46,248 nt of DNA from Chara braunii (GCA_003427395.1 BFEA01000590.1:127383-173630), one strand, 5' to 3'; shown: positions 17,696 through 29,696, numbered from the stretch's first letter. Made by a program: numbers and translations. The notes: generated by a model not told the origin, from the letters alone.

Positions 17696-19640
17696 GATTT
17701 GCATCGACTCACCTTTTTTTAGGAAAATAGTCACTGGGTCGAAAAGAAAATATAAACCCAAGGGGATAAAGAAAAACCCAGTGACAGTCTTAATAGAGAA
17801 AGATTATGACGAAGCATTGGAAAAGGAAAGACAAATTATAAGAGCATTGAGAGAATCGGCAAAACTGGAGAATAGGGTCACTAGAGAAAGGTTTGACACA
17901 ATGAAGATAGGCTCGGATCAGTTTATCCTGACAAAACAGAAAGAATGTATCTTCAAGATGTATCAGAAATTTTTTGGTGCTTTCCCCTTTAATGATGAAG
18001 AGAGAGGGCGGTTGGACGTGGACATGATCAAGATGGTCAAAATCTGGACGGTTGATCATGTTCCATGGAATGATAGACCAACCAAGTATACCCTGAGGGA
18101 AGAGGCAGAAGTTGTGAAGTATCTTGACAAAAAGATTGCATCTAATGTTGTTGAACCTGTTGATGGACCATATGCTAACCACTGGTTTTGTTTCTGGAAA
18201 CCGGGGGCCGGGCTAAGATGGATACAAAATCTTCAGAAGCTCAATTCTGTGACGGTACGTGATGCAGGTAGTCTTCCTAATGCTGATCTCCTCGTTGAAT
18301 CCTTTGCTGGTCTATGTATTTATTCCCTAGTTGACCTATATTCTGGCTACGATCAGTTCCCTATTGATCCCACTAGCCGACCGATGGCTGCCATGCACAC
18401 GCCAAGGGGGCTTGTTCAGATGTGTGTGGTACCTCAGGGCTGGACTAATGGAGTGCTGGTGGTTCAAAGGGATATGATCAAAGTTATGCAGGATATTTCT
18501 CCTGAAATAACCAGTCCCTACATTGATGATAATCATGTAAAAGGACCCTTGGTAAGAGATGAAACTTTGGTCACAGGGGGAGTCAGAAAGTTTGTCTGGG
18601 AACATGCTGAAGGAGTAAAGATGGTCCTAGAATGACTTCAGACGTATAATCTGACTGCCAGTGGACCAAAGTCCCTTCTTTTCCAACCAGAAGTGATAAT
18701 CTTGGGCTTCAAATGTTTCTCCAAGGGTAGGAGTCCAGATCCCAAGAAGATAGACAAGATTTTGAACTGACCTCTGCCTCTCAAGAGAGTGACAGACGTC
18801 AGAAGCTTCTTGAGAGTCTGTGGATTCTGGATGATTTTTATTCCTCATTTTGCTGCCCTTGCAGAATCTCTGAGAGAAATGGTAAGACAAGAGGCTAACT
18901 TAGCATGGAATGATAAAAGACAAGCTGCAGCAGAAACGTTGCAAGAAAAACTAAGAGATGGTGGAGTAGTACTGGGAGTACCCTATTATGATGATGAGGA
19001 GACAAGACCTTTCATCATTGAGGCTGATGGAGGACAAGTGGCTCTGGGTGGAGTGCTTATATAGAAAGATAAAAATGAAAGAGAAAGACCCCTAAGGTTT
19101 GAAAGCAGAACCCTCAATTCTACTGAAAGAGGTTACACCCAATTCAGGAAAGAGCTACTGTCAATCATCCATAGCCTCAGGTGCTTCAGGCACTACGTCT
19201 TGGGAAGGAGCTTCGTCCTGAGGACTAATGCATCTGCTGTGATTGGTGCCATTAAAAAACATCAACAGGTAGATCCAACAATCAGCAGATGGATCGCCTT
19301 CATCTGGACATATGATTTTGAGCTGGAAAAGATCCCCACTGAGAAGAACAGAGCGGATGGCCTAAGCCGGATTGAGTGGCGAGAAGAAGAAGAAGATGTG
19401 AATGAAACAATTGAAGAATTTGCCTATGTTGATAATTTTCTTAATGAAAAGGATGATGAGGAGTATAAGGCACCATGCTCCTACAAGTGGAGTCTGTGGC
19501 TGGAAGAGAGAGATAGTTGGGGAGAAATCCCAAGTGCATATGTTTATGAATCGATTCTTGGGAAAGAGGAAGAAGATGAACCGAACGATTGGTATGCTAG
19601 AGTTAATGCAGCGACAGTGGCTGCTCATGAGATTGAGAAA
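17690..19640 (+). pseudogene. pol: Reverse transcriptase and RNase H of Pol, broken by stops
   Basis: One continuous frame. RT fingers and palm: HVPWNDRPTKYTL, ASNVVEPVDGPYANHWF, LRWIQNLQKLNSVTVRD, LVDLYSGYDQFPID, VVPQGWTNGVLVVQ, and the catalytic YIDD at 18519-18530. After TGA 18633 and TGA 18768 the connection motif continues as PLPLKRVTDVRSFLRVCGFW. RNase H follows: FIIEADGGQVALGGVLI, TAG at 19062 where Gln is usual, ERGYTQFRKELLSII, LRTNASAVIGAIKK and KNRADGLSRI. RTNAS has Asn (19227) where the catalytic RTD Asp is expected, a one-base G-to-A change. Both TGAs replace Trp of the family consensus. Probably inactive in this copy. Confidence 0.85.
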
Positions 19641-20923
19641 AGTTCAGGTTTAAAGAAAGAAGAGGAGAGTGAAAAGAAGGAAGAAGAGGTATTTTTCTTC
19701 TTTGGAGAATATGATGAAAATTATCAAGAGATTGGCAGGAAAATGGAAAGGAAACAGCTAAAAAAATATTATTGTAAAGATTCAAGGAAGAAATTCAGAT
19801 TAAAGAGAGGACATCTCTTTGTGGATGGTAAGGGAGACCTACCTCCACTAAGAGTGGTCTGTTGTAAAGAGAGGCAGTTAGAGATAATCGTTGCTCTACA
19901 TGAGGGGGTTGCCGGTGGCCAAAGGGCTGCAGAGGCAACCTACTCCAAGACTGTCAAACTCTATTTATGGCCTAGCATGAGAGACATGATTTTCAGGTAA
20001 TGTAAATCATGTGTCTTATGTCAGAAGAGATCTACCACAAGAATGATTGAACCCCTGTTCTATGAGAGATAATTTATCTGGATACGTTGAGGCAAAAACT
20101 CTGAAAAGGAAGACAGCCGAGCAAGTGGCTGGCTGACTGGATAAAGGAAGTCTATCTCAGGTATCCCTTTATCAGAGAATTTGTCTAAGACAGAGGATCA
20201 GAATTTAGAAATGAGGTTGTCAGAAGAATTATACTCAGATTGGGTGTTAGAATTCGGTATGTGACTACTTACCATCCTCAAGCGAATGCACCTGTTGAAA
20301 GAGGCCACAGAACCCTCAAAGATTCATTGACCAAGTGGTGTGAAGGGAAACTCAGTAACTGACCAAAGGTGCTAAGGGTTGCCGTATATGCTGATAATAT
20401 CACAGTCAAGAGAACCACCGGTTATGCACCTTTTACACTGTGGTATGGACGTTATGCTACGTTACCAATTGAGAGTATTGTCAAGACATGGTCAAGTCAA
20501 GAAAGTGACAGAGATTATTCTATTTCAGAACTCCTTCAGATCAGAATGAGGCAGATATCTGAAGTTGATCAGGCAGTGATGGATGCAGCCGAGAGGATGA
20601 CATCCAACAGACTATCAGATCAAGAAAGATGAAACAAAAAAAAATATATAAGAGAAGAGAAATTGAAGATTGGAGATGTTGTTCTTCTGTTTGACAGTTC
20701 TCTTGAGACACAATGGACTAAAAGATTGGAGACCAGATGGCTTGGTCCTTACAGAATCACAAGAGAGGCAGAAGACAAGGTTTATGAGATATAAAAAATG
20801 GACGGATCCAAAGTTCACGACATGGTGTCAGGGTCAAGACTTCATAAGTTTATCTTCAGAGATCCTAACTTGATCCCTATAGTGACTCCAAAGAGAGGAA
20901 AGAGGAGTCAACCATCCAAGTAA
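19641..20923 (+). pseudogene. pol: Integrase of Pol, zinc-binding and core damaged
   Basis: The HHCC-like region has HEGVAGGQRAAEAT (Gln where the second His belongs) and CKSCVLCQK after a TAA at 19998. The core is truncated: the segment that would carry the first catalytic Asp is missing around 20070-20095 and the frame changes there. What remains is VEAKTLKRKTAEQVAG, DRGSEFRNEV (second Asp), YHPQANAPVERGH (Glu), the C-terminal LETRWLGPYRI (GPY-like motif) and a tail ending at TAA 20921. Further stops are at 20186 (TAA), 20360 and 20630 (TGA at expected Trp) and 20792 (TAA). The enzyme would insert the DNA copy into the genome. This copy cannot. Confidence 0.85.
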
Positions 20924-23652
20924 GAGAACAGTCATAGAGGACTGAGAAAAAGTACAGTAAGATACTGAGACAGTGAGACTCGGTTATCAACAGACAATGA
21001 TCATTCTTGCATAGTCAATTCAGCATTTCAGTTGCGGTATTTTAGTTTCAGTACTTCAGTTTCAGCTTTCCAGTTTCAATATTTCAGTTTCTCAGCAAGT
21101 CATTTCATTATCTATTTCAGCAAGCAACTAAGTTAATGAGAGTATATCTTTGATACAGTGTTGCAGTCGTTCCATGAGTGTCAAATCCTGAGAGTGGGGC
21201 GTAACTGTGAGTACAGTTCTGGGAGCATTGACACAGTGTCAAGATCTGAGAAACTCATGGCTGTGACACATCAAATGATATACGCAGTATTACTCTTATC
21301 ACGAAAGAAAAACATGATGGGCATAAAGAAGTTCAGTTCTACCTGGATGAAAGTTATCAGCAGAAGGACTTCGTGTCTCTGATTAAGTTGTCCATCCAAG
21401 AGATTCAGACGAAGGCAGGCATAAAGAAGTTCAACTTTACTTGACCGAGGATGGTCAGTAGAGGGACTTCGTGCCTCTTGGCTAAGGATTTGTCTTCACT
21501 CAGATGGGGGAAGGGACCTCTCTGAGATCAGAGTTTCAGTATTTCCTTGAGATTGACGGGACGTCTCTTGGAAAAAGAAATCCCAGTTGAGGGAAGGTAC
21601 CTCTCTGGGGCTAGCACTAAGTTTTTGCTTGTGACTGAAGGAAGGTCTCTTGCAAACTTTTAGTGTTGGCTAGTATGTTATTGTTCAGTGTCTCTTGAGA
21701 CTGAAGGTAGGTCTCTTTGAAAATGTTTGTTCTGTTATGGGGCAAGGGCTGTCTGCTTGTGGGTTATGATATGCTTGCCTGACTGTATGTGCCTGGGATT
21801 TTCTTCTCTAACGTAAGGATGCGTTGATTGCCGAGGCTATCCAGAGCCTTACCGCAGCAGGTTGCAATCTGGTGGGGTCAGCAGGTCCCCGACGCGAGTG
21901 TCGAATTCCGTAGTCAGCTGAGGCTAAGACTCCGGGAGTCTGGCCTATGAGGCTGAGAGGGGTCGGCTGGAACCCTACCGCAGTCAGAGGATGCAATCTA
22001 GTGAGGTTAGCCAGAGCCTGGAACTATGGTTAGACCGGGTCCCACGTTCAAAAATCTGGGCGGGGTAGCCAGTGCCCTTGGCCAAAAACTGGTAGGTGAG
22101 TCGGTCCCTGACCGCAGTGGTCAAATCCGGATTCGGGACAGTCAGACTGATGGGACGTCTACTGTCATAGGGTGACCAGACCCGCTATAGTCTGGGTGTC
22201 CTGGCGAGAGTGCCAAGGGGCTACCATACTCGAGTACTGGGTATGATTGGTCCTGACCTAGAGGCAGGTCAAAGGGACTGTCAAGACAGATGGACTAACT
22301 AGTCCTGGCCTGAGGCGGGCCGAATGAGGTATGTCAGACTGACGGGGCGTCCGACATTCCTGGCCAGTGGTGGGCCGAAACCAAGGCAATCAATAAATCC
22401 TAGGTACGAAGATTTTTTATGTATTAATTATTAATTATTAATTTTATTATGTTATTTATGGGTTTTATTTTAATTTGTTTATGCTTAACTGCTGGTTGTT
22501 AGAGGGTCTGCTTGCTGGAGCATGGTTGTTGTCTGTGGGACTTGCTGGTTTTGCAGGTATACAAATACTCATCTGAAGTTCCCCAGATCAGGAAAAAGAA
22601 AAAGGGTTTGATATCCCTTCCCTTTTGTCTCAGAAGTTGAGGAGACGCCTCACTCAGGCCAGAGAAAGAAAACAAGGGTTTGGTATCTCCATCAAGTAAG
22701 GAGCTGAGAAGATGTCTCTCAGACCAGAGAACAGAAAATAGGGTTTGGTATACCCTACTCCCAGCATAGCAGACAGAGTGAGTACTCTCGTTACTGGGGT
22801 CATCCCTGGCATAGGTGCCTGATCGAGAGTTGAGGTAACCTCCATGTGAAAAGGCCAACAGTTCAGCAAGTCAAACATTCAGACAAAATCCTTCTTAAAA
22901 TTTTATTTGGTGTCCGACAAGCGGCCTGGTTCGTGAGGAACCTGCATCCCGGGCCTGAAGGAAGCCAAACTCTCAGGTCTGGGACGCTATGGAGTGGACG
23001 GTGAATTGAGAATTTTGTGAGCCAAAACCAGACTTAAAAAGCTGAAAAGAAATCGCGCTTATATAAGACATAAAAGACGGTCATGAGCTCGAGCTGGAAA
23101 AGAAAGAGGAGAAAGAAGATGTTGAAGAGAATGCAGTGACTGGGATGATGGAGTGATGAGACGGCGCACGGGACAGAAGGAGGCGGGGCAGGCACTATTG
23201 CCTTGCTTACGGCTGGAGTAGAAGGAGCCCTAGGGATGTAAGGGGGAGAAGAAGCACTGGGGTACTATAGCGCGCATCAATTTTTTTACGAAGGTATTCC
23301 ATCCTGTCAAGGGATGGAGTCTTCTCGTACCACCCTGATGATGGATAACGTGGATAGGGCCTTGGATGCGCAAAGCCTCTTGGCTCTTCCTCCTCCTCCT
23401 CCTCTGAACTGTAGGAGCGCCGTGCCCTAACCGGTGGCTCCTCTTTGGCCTTTCCTGTTCTACCTCCCCTTCCTCTACCCTGACCGCGGCGTGCCTCAAG
23501 CATGGTGAACGTGGAAAGGGGGGGGTCTAGCACCAAAGGCTATGACTGAGAAGGCTGTGCGAGCAAGGATTATGATGGGAGAGGTGGATCCGTAAAGTAG
23601 AAGTAGAAAAAAACCGCATAAAATAGGGGAAAATAATTACGCTTAGCTGAGG

Positions 23653-23830
23653 AGGACCACAACATCCCATGTGAAACCTAGCGCAAAGAGAGATGGATAG
23701 CTCAGAAAAAGGAACCTAGCGCAAAGAGAGATGGCTAGCTCAGAAAAAGGAACCTAGCCCAAAAGAGAGATAGCTCGCGCAGAGAAAGAAACCTAGCGAA
23801 GAGGAAGATAGCTAGCGCAGAGAGTGAGGA
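23653..23830. repeat. 38-bp tandem repeats
   Basis: About four copies of AACCTAGCGCAAAGAGAGAT-type units ending TAGCTCAGAAAAAGG; the last two are degenerate. Confidence 0.8.
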
Positions 23831-24648
23831 GGGATACTTGGGGAGGAGGTGAACGTAGAAAAGAAAGACGAGCGCAAAGAAAGAAGGTGTGCTCAGAAGA
23901 GTACGAGCGTTGTGAGAAAGGTGAAGAATCAGCTACCGCAAAAGGAACGGTAGCGCGGAAAGCGCCTCAAGCCGCAATGGGAATGAGCGAGGGCATATTG
24001 GGTTGCACTATTTTTATATCGAAACTTCTCGCTCCGATCCAGCGGGGACGCTGGGTGGGGGGTTGGTATTATGTCGGAGGGCGCGGTGTCCCGGCCCTCC
24101 TCTGTGTACCAAGTCCCTACTTGGTACTACCCTTAGTTTAGTGCTGCGATCTGTAGCTACTCCCGAAACACTGTGACGCTTGGTACCTGGGCTATAGTAT
24201 GATGTGGACCAGTCTCGGTGGCGTAGCCCTCAGCCAAAGGGGTGCGCCACAGGACTTTCATTGGTCCACGCAGGCTCGGCGCCCTGCTGTACAGCATGCT
24301 GTACAGGAGAGCACAACCGGCCTGTGACCGTGGTAGCCGCCGGATTCGCCCTGGGACGCGGAGGTGAGAGGGTTGGCCCGGTCTTTTCAACTGCGCGCCA
24401 AGCGCCCCGGTACTGAGTTATGGGTTAGGTGCATGGAGACAGACCGCTGTTAAAGAAAAGAAAAGCTAAGTAAAAGAAATAAAAGAAAAAAAAGTGTGAG
24501 AGCAGAAAGGAAAACTAAGAGTCGGAGCTGGATATGGATCGCGGCCCTTACTTTAATCGGGGATAATCCGGCGATATCGAGCTACTGTACCGTTGAGTCT
24601 TCCCCTTTCTATTTTATTTACTATTATTATTATAACCATCATTGTTAA

Positions 24649-24664
24649 CTTCTCAATTTTCCAG
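24649..24664 (+). promoter_or_regulatory. Putative 3' splice acceptor upstream of the 3' ORF
   Basis: CTTCTCAATTTTCCAG preceded by TTAAC in an AT-rich stretch and followed by G. It lies 430 bases before the 3' ORF. It would fit a spliced subgenomic RNA. No donor identified. Confidence 0.3.
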
Positions 24665-25097
24665 GTGCGGCTCTCCTTTTCTGGGTTCAGTCACTTCGTA
24701 GGGGAGGCTATGCTTGTCAGTTTCCTGTTATGGGACTTCAGATATTGGGCCGTGGTCACATTGTGAATATTAGTGGCTTGACGGCAGCATAGCGATTTCG
24801 AACCATACCTTGACCGTTGAGCTTTCGGTTTCGAATTATTCAAGTTTTATTTTGCTTTATATTGTGGAATATCAGGACTATTAAAAAGAAGGCCAGAGCA
24901 GAACTTTTCTTTTAGAGCACGAGGTCATAGCGAGGGGTGAGCCTATAAAGAGGTGAGGCAAACGAGTTCTTGGCAGTGAAGCCTCTTCTGTTGTGTTGAC
25001 GCTGTTGGCCTGAGAAAGCGGTGGATAGTCTGTGGGCATGAGTGTTGGGTCTAGTGTTGTGTTATTTATCAGGCGGGGCAGGCTATCTTGAGTAGAA

Positions 25098-25634
25098 ATG
25101 GCGCTACACGGCTATAGGCCTGGCTGTTGGCGGCACACGGTGCGTTGGGTCCCAGTGTCAGGTGAAGGCCCCCTGATTACGACGACCCTGAACTATGATG
25201 GGGGAGAAGTAGTTCGACCGAAGGTCTGTATTGGAGGGGGGAGAGAGGAGGAGATGCGAGGTGACCAGAGGCTGCAGGCTGCCATTTCCGAAGCGCGCGA
25301 CAGGGCAGAGCGGAGGTGCAGACGAGACGGGGTGACCGTGGGCTTGAGAGTGACGGTGATCTATCACGAGACCGAATCATCAACTGGGACCGAGACAAGG
25401 GAGGAGCAGCACAACGAGAGAGACTCAGGCGGGGAGAGTGAAATGAGCGAGGCTGACTGTGAGACGGATCTCAGGTCCTGGAACCGACCCGAGGAGATCC
25501 AAAAGTACCACCGAGCCGCGGAGCCGGTGGAAAAAGGACCTGAGGCCAGCTCACGACACCCGACTCCCAGAGGCTGCGGGACCGGAAGTCGCGGGGCAGG
25601 AGGAAAACAGAGCAAGGGGAAGAGACAAGTGTGA
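25098..25634 (+). CDS. 3' ORF of the giant element, small beta-alpha-beta domain plus hydrophilic tail
   Basis: 178 codons. MALHGYRPG, a strand (PLITTTLNYDG), VVRPKVCIGG, a charged helix (AISEARDRAERRCRRDGV), a strand (LRVTVIYHE), then a Glu/Ser/Arg-rich tail (MSEADCETDL, KGPEASS). It matches the minus-strand frame at 39926-40216 in domain (LNY, TEARDRVERRCRRDGV, LKVTVTYH) and beyond its stop in the tail (EDGPEASS). It lies between integrase and 3' LTR, where other elements place an env-like or antisense accessory ORF, but it has no signal peptide or membrane segment. Its domain order matches the LTR frame at 6763-7076. Function unknown; the conserved basic helix could contact nucleic acid. 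Confidence 0.65.
   Translation: MALHGYRPGCWRHTVRWVPVSGEGPLITTTLNYDGGEVVRPKVCIGGGREEEMRGDQRLQAAISEARDRAERRCRRDGVTVGLRVTVIYHETESSTGTETREEQHNERDSGGESEMSEADCETDLRSWNRPEEIQKYHRAAEPVEKGPEASSRHPTPRGCGTGSRGAGGKQSKGKRQV
25601..25629 (+). promoter_or_regulatory. Candidate polypurine tract
   Basis: Purine-rich run (GAGGAAAACAGAGCAAGGGG and following) ending just before TGTGAGACGC at 25630. It is about 290 bases before the start of LTR identity. No purine run sits directly before 25917. Either plus-strand priming uses this tract and the 5' LTR has lost its first 290 bases, or the tract is incidental. Confidence 0.25.
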
Positions 25635-25916
25635 GACGCGAGAGGCATAACACATGCGCTGCGAAGAGGTCAACGAAGAGAGGTACAGAAAGTGAGCGGA
25701 AACGAGACAAGCTCTCGAAGCACGCCTGATGTCAACTGAACGGCCTGTGCAGCAGACCATTGGCGACAAGATGAGTGGTGCTCATGAGTGTGATGAGTGA
25801 GCTCGGACTGCAATATCAATTTTGGCTTCAGCATAAGCTGTATGGATGAGCGTACTCGATCCTGTTGGAGATGGTTGACCTCAACAGTTGTCTCTGCGCA
25901 CACATAGAGTATTCCA
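25635..25916 (+). other. Spacer between 3' ORF and 3' LTR
   Basis: No gene seen. Contains the end of the internal region, or the first part of the 3' LTR if the 5' LTR is truncated (see the polypurine tract). Confidence 0.4.
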
Positions 25917-26196
25917 TGACTAATAAGCCGCTGTGAACTTCCGTGACATGCTAGTCAAGTGTTTGTCTTCGTGCTCGCTAGGAGTACATTGTGACTGATG
26001 AGTCACGACAAGCCCCCGTGACACGCTGGGGTAATCACCTTTCGTGACTCTTTAAGTATTCGCCAGAAGTGACTCGTCTCTGTTTTCATCTCGTATGCCT
26101 CTCCTGAGTGACATGCCTTAAAGCGCTTCCGGCTCGCTCGCCGAGCGGTTACGAGTGGGAGAGAGAGCAGTCCACGTGTGGTCCCCCACGTCAATT

Positions 26197-26510
26197 GAGT
26201 CGCGAGGAGTCTGTATGACAAGAAAAAACCATCTCAAGTGGCTACATACGAGCGGATGTCAACTAAGCTTGCATCGCTAGCGTCTTTAGTCTCCGCATGT
26301 GCTGTGCATTTTGTTTTTGAAGGGAAGGTAACCAAGATTAGGAAGGGACATGTGCGCATAGACGATTCCGAGGGAAATGTGCAACGCAGGAGCGGTGCAT
26401 GTTCGAGAGAGAGATACGTGGACGACAGGCGGAAGCTCCAGGAGAAGAGAGGGAAGTCTACGAGAGGAGCCGTGCAGATGAGTGTGCTCTGTCTTGCTAG
26501 ATACAATTGA
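26197..26510 (+). CDS. 3' LTR copy of the LTR small frame at 6763
   Basis: Same frame as in the 5' LTR, here without the N: the strand-helix-strand layout is complete (AVHFVFEGKV, RERYVDDRRKLQEKRG, AVQMSVLCLA). Three codon-level differences from the 5' copy. No ATG. Confidence 0.4.
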
Positions 26511-27026
26511 CTTCAACTGTTGTCTTCGTGATTGCCCAGGGCACCTTGTGGCTGATAAACCNCAGCGCNACTTCTTGTGCAGTCACGAGGGTGACTAGTC
26601 TCAGTATCTCTTTGCACGTTCTCCAGGGTGATAAGCAGTTGGGTGAAGATCGAGAAAGAGCGAGCATCGGAGCGTGATTAGACGAGCGCTGAAGAAGTGA
26701 AGATTAGGGAGGACGCGCTGCTCTCTCGTTGTTGCCGTTGTCGCCCTACCGCTGGATCTCNCGNANCTTGCTAAGGATGAAATTCTCAGTTCTCGACATT
26801 GGATCAGCCAATGATGGCCAGGAAAGAGAGGCATTCTCCACCGTGCTTTAGATAGGCGAGCGGAAGCAGACGCTTGTCTTAGAATTGTTGTTGGCGTCAG
26901 TGATAACTAAGTGTGTTTGGTATGTCAGATCGAGTTACAAGACAGGAGGAACAGATGAAGGACGCAGACAGCTACTACGAAAATGATTCGTGCGCGCGAA
27001 GATAATCTGCTATAGTTTGTGAAGGT

Positions 27027-27168
27027 CTAGTGTGCCTTCTCTGTTGGAGTCATCTACTGTCCGCCTGTGCTCAGACACTTACCAGTACATTAGTCAGCTA
27101 GTGTGCCTTCTCTGTTGGAGTCATCTACTGTCCACCTGTGCTCAGACACTTACCTGTACATTAGTCAG
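27027..27168. repeat. 71-bp tandem duplication in 3' LTR
   Basis: Identical to 7593-7734. Confidence 0.9.
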
Positions 27169-28324
27169 CCTCTTGTTCCTCTTGTTGATAGTGGGGAGGC
27201 TAAAGCGCAAGGATCCTTCTTGGTTGTGTGCAAACCCGGGTTTTAGCTTGGTGCTACAGGAGTGTGTGATTAGGGAGGTATTAATGTGGTGGTTTTACTT
27301 CAGCCCGTAGTGAGTAGCGAGAAGGTCGCTCTCAACTGACAGGCGGGGGCTGATTATCGGATACTAAACAAGTGTTTGTGGAGACGTAAAGTTGTCGGAA
27401 GGAAGGCGTAGCGTAAAGTCTCATGGTTCAAGGCTTGAGAATCTTGGTCGAGAGACATCAACGACAGTTCCTAGTGGCATGTGGTTGGAACCAGGCAGAT
27501 AAGAGTTCACCCTTTCTTTTTGATCCGCCGTCTCTTGCTTGTTTTCCCTTTGTACTGACTTGGTACAAGAGCTGCCCGATCTTGAGCTTCCCCTTCTGCA
27601 GACTTTAATAAAAAATTGCTTAACCTTTAATTACTTCTTTTTTTTTTTTTTTCGAGTCCACACATTACCTGATTGAGGCCGACGAACTTAATGATAAGCG
27701 TAAGACGCTCTGCACGTATCCACCAAAGGCTTTGGCCTACTAACTAAGGAAGTCGTAGCAGGTCGAGGTCCCGATCTGGGGAAAAAGGGTGACCCCACGG
27801 TGAGAAAGAAGTACTAAAATGTTGCTTTCTAGTTTGCAAGTGCCTTCTCATGGGCAGGAAAAGATCTTTTCTGAGGGGAATTGCATACCTTCTCGTCAAG
27901 TTTTTACTCGATGGGGATTGATTCTTACGCTTGCTTACACCAGGTCTGCATGAGTGGAAGGTTTTATTTGAGGAAGTTCACCGAGAGTCGCTGAACACNC
28001 CCAAAATANAGAATATCTAGTCCCTCTTCTTTTATTTATGAAGACGAAGAAAAAGGTTTGACGCGTCAGTCACAGTTTGACTACTAGTCTCAGCCATAGC
28101 CATAGTCGGGGTGGGTCACTGTTGTCCAAAAGTGGTGATAAGGATCTGTAGCAGTCCAAAAAGGGTGTATATTCTCTGTTGTACTTGATGTATCGTGCAA
28201 AGCTCAGAGCAGCGAGCACATCCCCCGCCTCTTATATTTGATGGGCACAGATCAAGCATGAGCATGGGACCTCACAAATGATGCTCTTATAATTGATTTA
28301 CTTGATCATTGCTCATCAATCTAG

Positions 28325-28552
28325 TTGTTTGAAGCTAGATCATCCGGAAAGAGAATTAACCTGAGACCCTTATTGGACGATTACGACACCCTGAGTGCCT
28401 CGAAAACTGAGCCTATGTATCTTATGAGGCTTGGGAGTGTTGTGTCTTGCAATACACCTTGCAAGATGCTGGTGAAGGAAGTACTCAATTTGATCCAGCN
28501 NAATCCAAACATTCAATCATTAGAATTCACAGGTCGAAGTTACCCTAAGTGA
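28325..28552 (+). CDS. 3' LTR copy of the small frame at 8891
   Basis: Identical to the 5' LTR copy including the two Ns. See that entry for its relation to the minus-strand frame at 37259-37603. Confidence 0.4.
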   Translation: MFEARSSGKRINLRPLLDDYDTLSASKTEPMYLMRLGSVVSCNTPCKMLVKEVLNLIQXNPNIQSLEFTGRSYPK

Positions 28553-28698
28553 AGGCTATNTGCATCCCCGCTCACGNAAAGGGGGAAANGGGAGCCGTTC
28601 AAAAGGCACCTNTGTGTGACACCATGGAAATGAACAGACCAGATCTGACGTNGATTTGAANCAAAACCAGTACCGAGGAGAAGGTTGAAAGTCTGGAA

Positions 28699-28829
28699 AG
28701 GAGAGTTATCACTCAAGTGACAGTTATCAGAGTCATCNTTTAGNTGACAGTNATCAGAGTTATCCTTCAAGTGATAGNAATCAGAGTTATNATTCAAGTG
28801 ANAGTAATCGGAACNACCNTTCAGACGAC
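28699..28829. repeat. 30-bp tandem repeats in 3' LTR
   Basis: Identical to 9265-9395, including the positions of the Ns. Confidence 0.75.
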
Positions 28830-29085
28830 AACAATCANATTATCAACCGAATCAGAATCAGCACTAAGAAACAGNTCTCAAAAGGCTCTTAAGCAGCAAT
28901 CGGACANCCTATAGTTGACAATCACTGACTACTCTATCCAACCCTTGACACCTGTAGAGCAGGCCANCGCTAGGTCTTACACCANACTGCCTTCGAAGGA
29001 GTGAACGCCAGCGTTCTAATCAAGAACATCATTGTTGGNTGTCTAACCAATTCTTGGTCCGAGCCTTGAGAAAANANAGGGCGTT

Positions 29086-29331
29086 ATGAAAGAAAGTGAG
29101 ATCTTGGTGATAAAGCACCGAGTGAACAGGGACAAGAGGGAAGGATGNGAGGAAAATGCATNCAAAGATATGGAGATATTCAGACTAGTACAGAGGGAAT
29201 TCGCAGTNAGNACCGCAGAAGAGAGAAAATACATAGAATACGTAATCTATTTCTATGGGCTTGACAACATTCTGCACAGTACCTGTTCTTCGCTGGAAAT
29301 GGTGGAACAGGCCAGGGTGAAGTTTGCGTGA
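29086..29331 (+). CDS. 3' LTR copy of the type B ORF
   Basis: Identical to 9652-9897, Ns included. ATG start and TGA stop kept. Confidence 0.55.
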   Translation: MKESEILVIKHRVNRDKREGXEENAXKDMEIFRLVQREFAXXTAEERKYIEYVIYFYGLDNILHSTCSSLEMVEQARVKFA

Positions 29332-29542
29332 GCTCAGTAATACTTTGATTACTTTCTCCCCAAAGCTTCAACGATATTTGAAACCGCACAGCACTCACTC
29401 TCGGTTAGAAACGGTTNAGCGGGCGAGTANCGATCANACAGTGTTCAAAAGAGGCACTCGGGTTACCGAAACCTTGACTCAGATAACTGATTTCAGACTC
29501 AGCGCTCTGAACGGTATCTAGATCGGAACTCAGGGACAGTAA

Positions 29543-29696
29543 TCAGAACTGTACCTGAAGTCGTACTCCGGACAGTACTCAGAACTGTACCTGAAGTCGT
29601 ACTCCGGACATTACTCAGAACTGTACCTGAAGTCGTACTTCGGACAGTACTCAGAACTGTACCTGAAGTCGTACTCCGGACAATACTCAGAACTGT
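29543..29696. repeat. 36-bp GTAC-rich tandem repeat in 3' LTR
   Basis: Identical to 10109-10262. Confidence 0.9.

Larger units (their letters stand above)
20924..25097 (+). other. Long non-coding internal region of the giant element
   Basis: About 4.2 kb with no gene I can support. 21000-21120 holds short CAGTTTCAG-like repeats. 21480-21730 repeats GGTCTCTT-containing phrases. 21820-22390 holds degenerate units around TACCGCAG and GTCAGACTGACGGGACGTC. 23653-23830 holds 38-bp tandem repeats. Minus-strand frames at 22499-22878 and 23207-23536 look like repeat by-products (Arg/Glu/Ser-rich). Near 24620-24664 an AT-rich stretch with TTAAC and a CTTCTCAATTTTCCAG end looks like a 3' splice site, which could serve a spliced message for the 3' ORF. 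Confidence 0.5.

Noticed and set aside
23207-23536. Minus-strand Arg/Glu/Ser-rich frame as a possible antisense gene
   Set aside because: Openness explained by CCT-rich low complexity; no homologous frame seen in the inverted copy.
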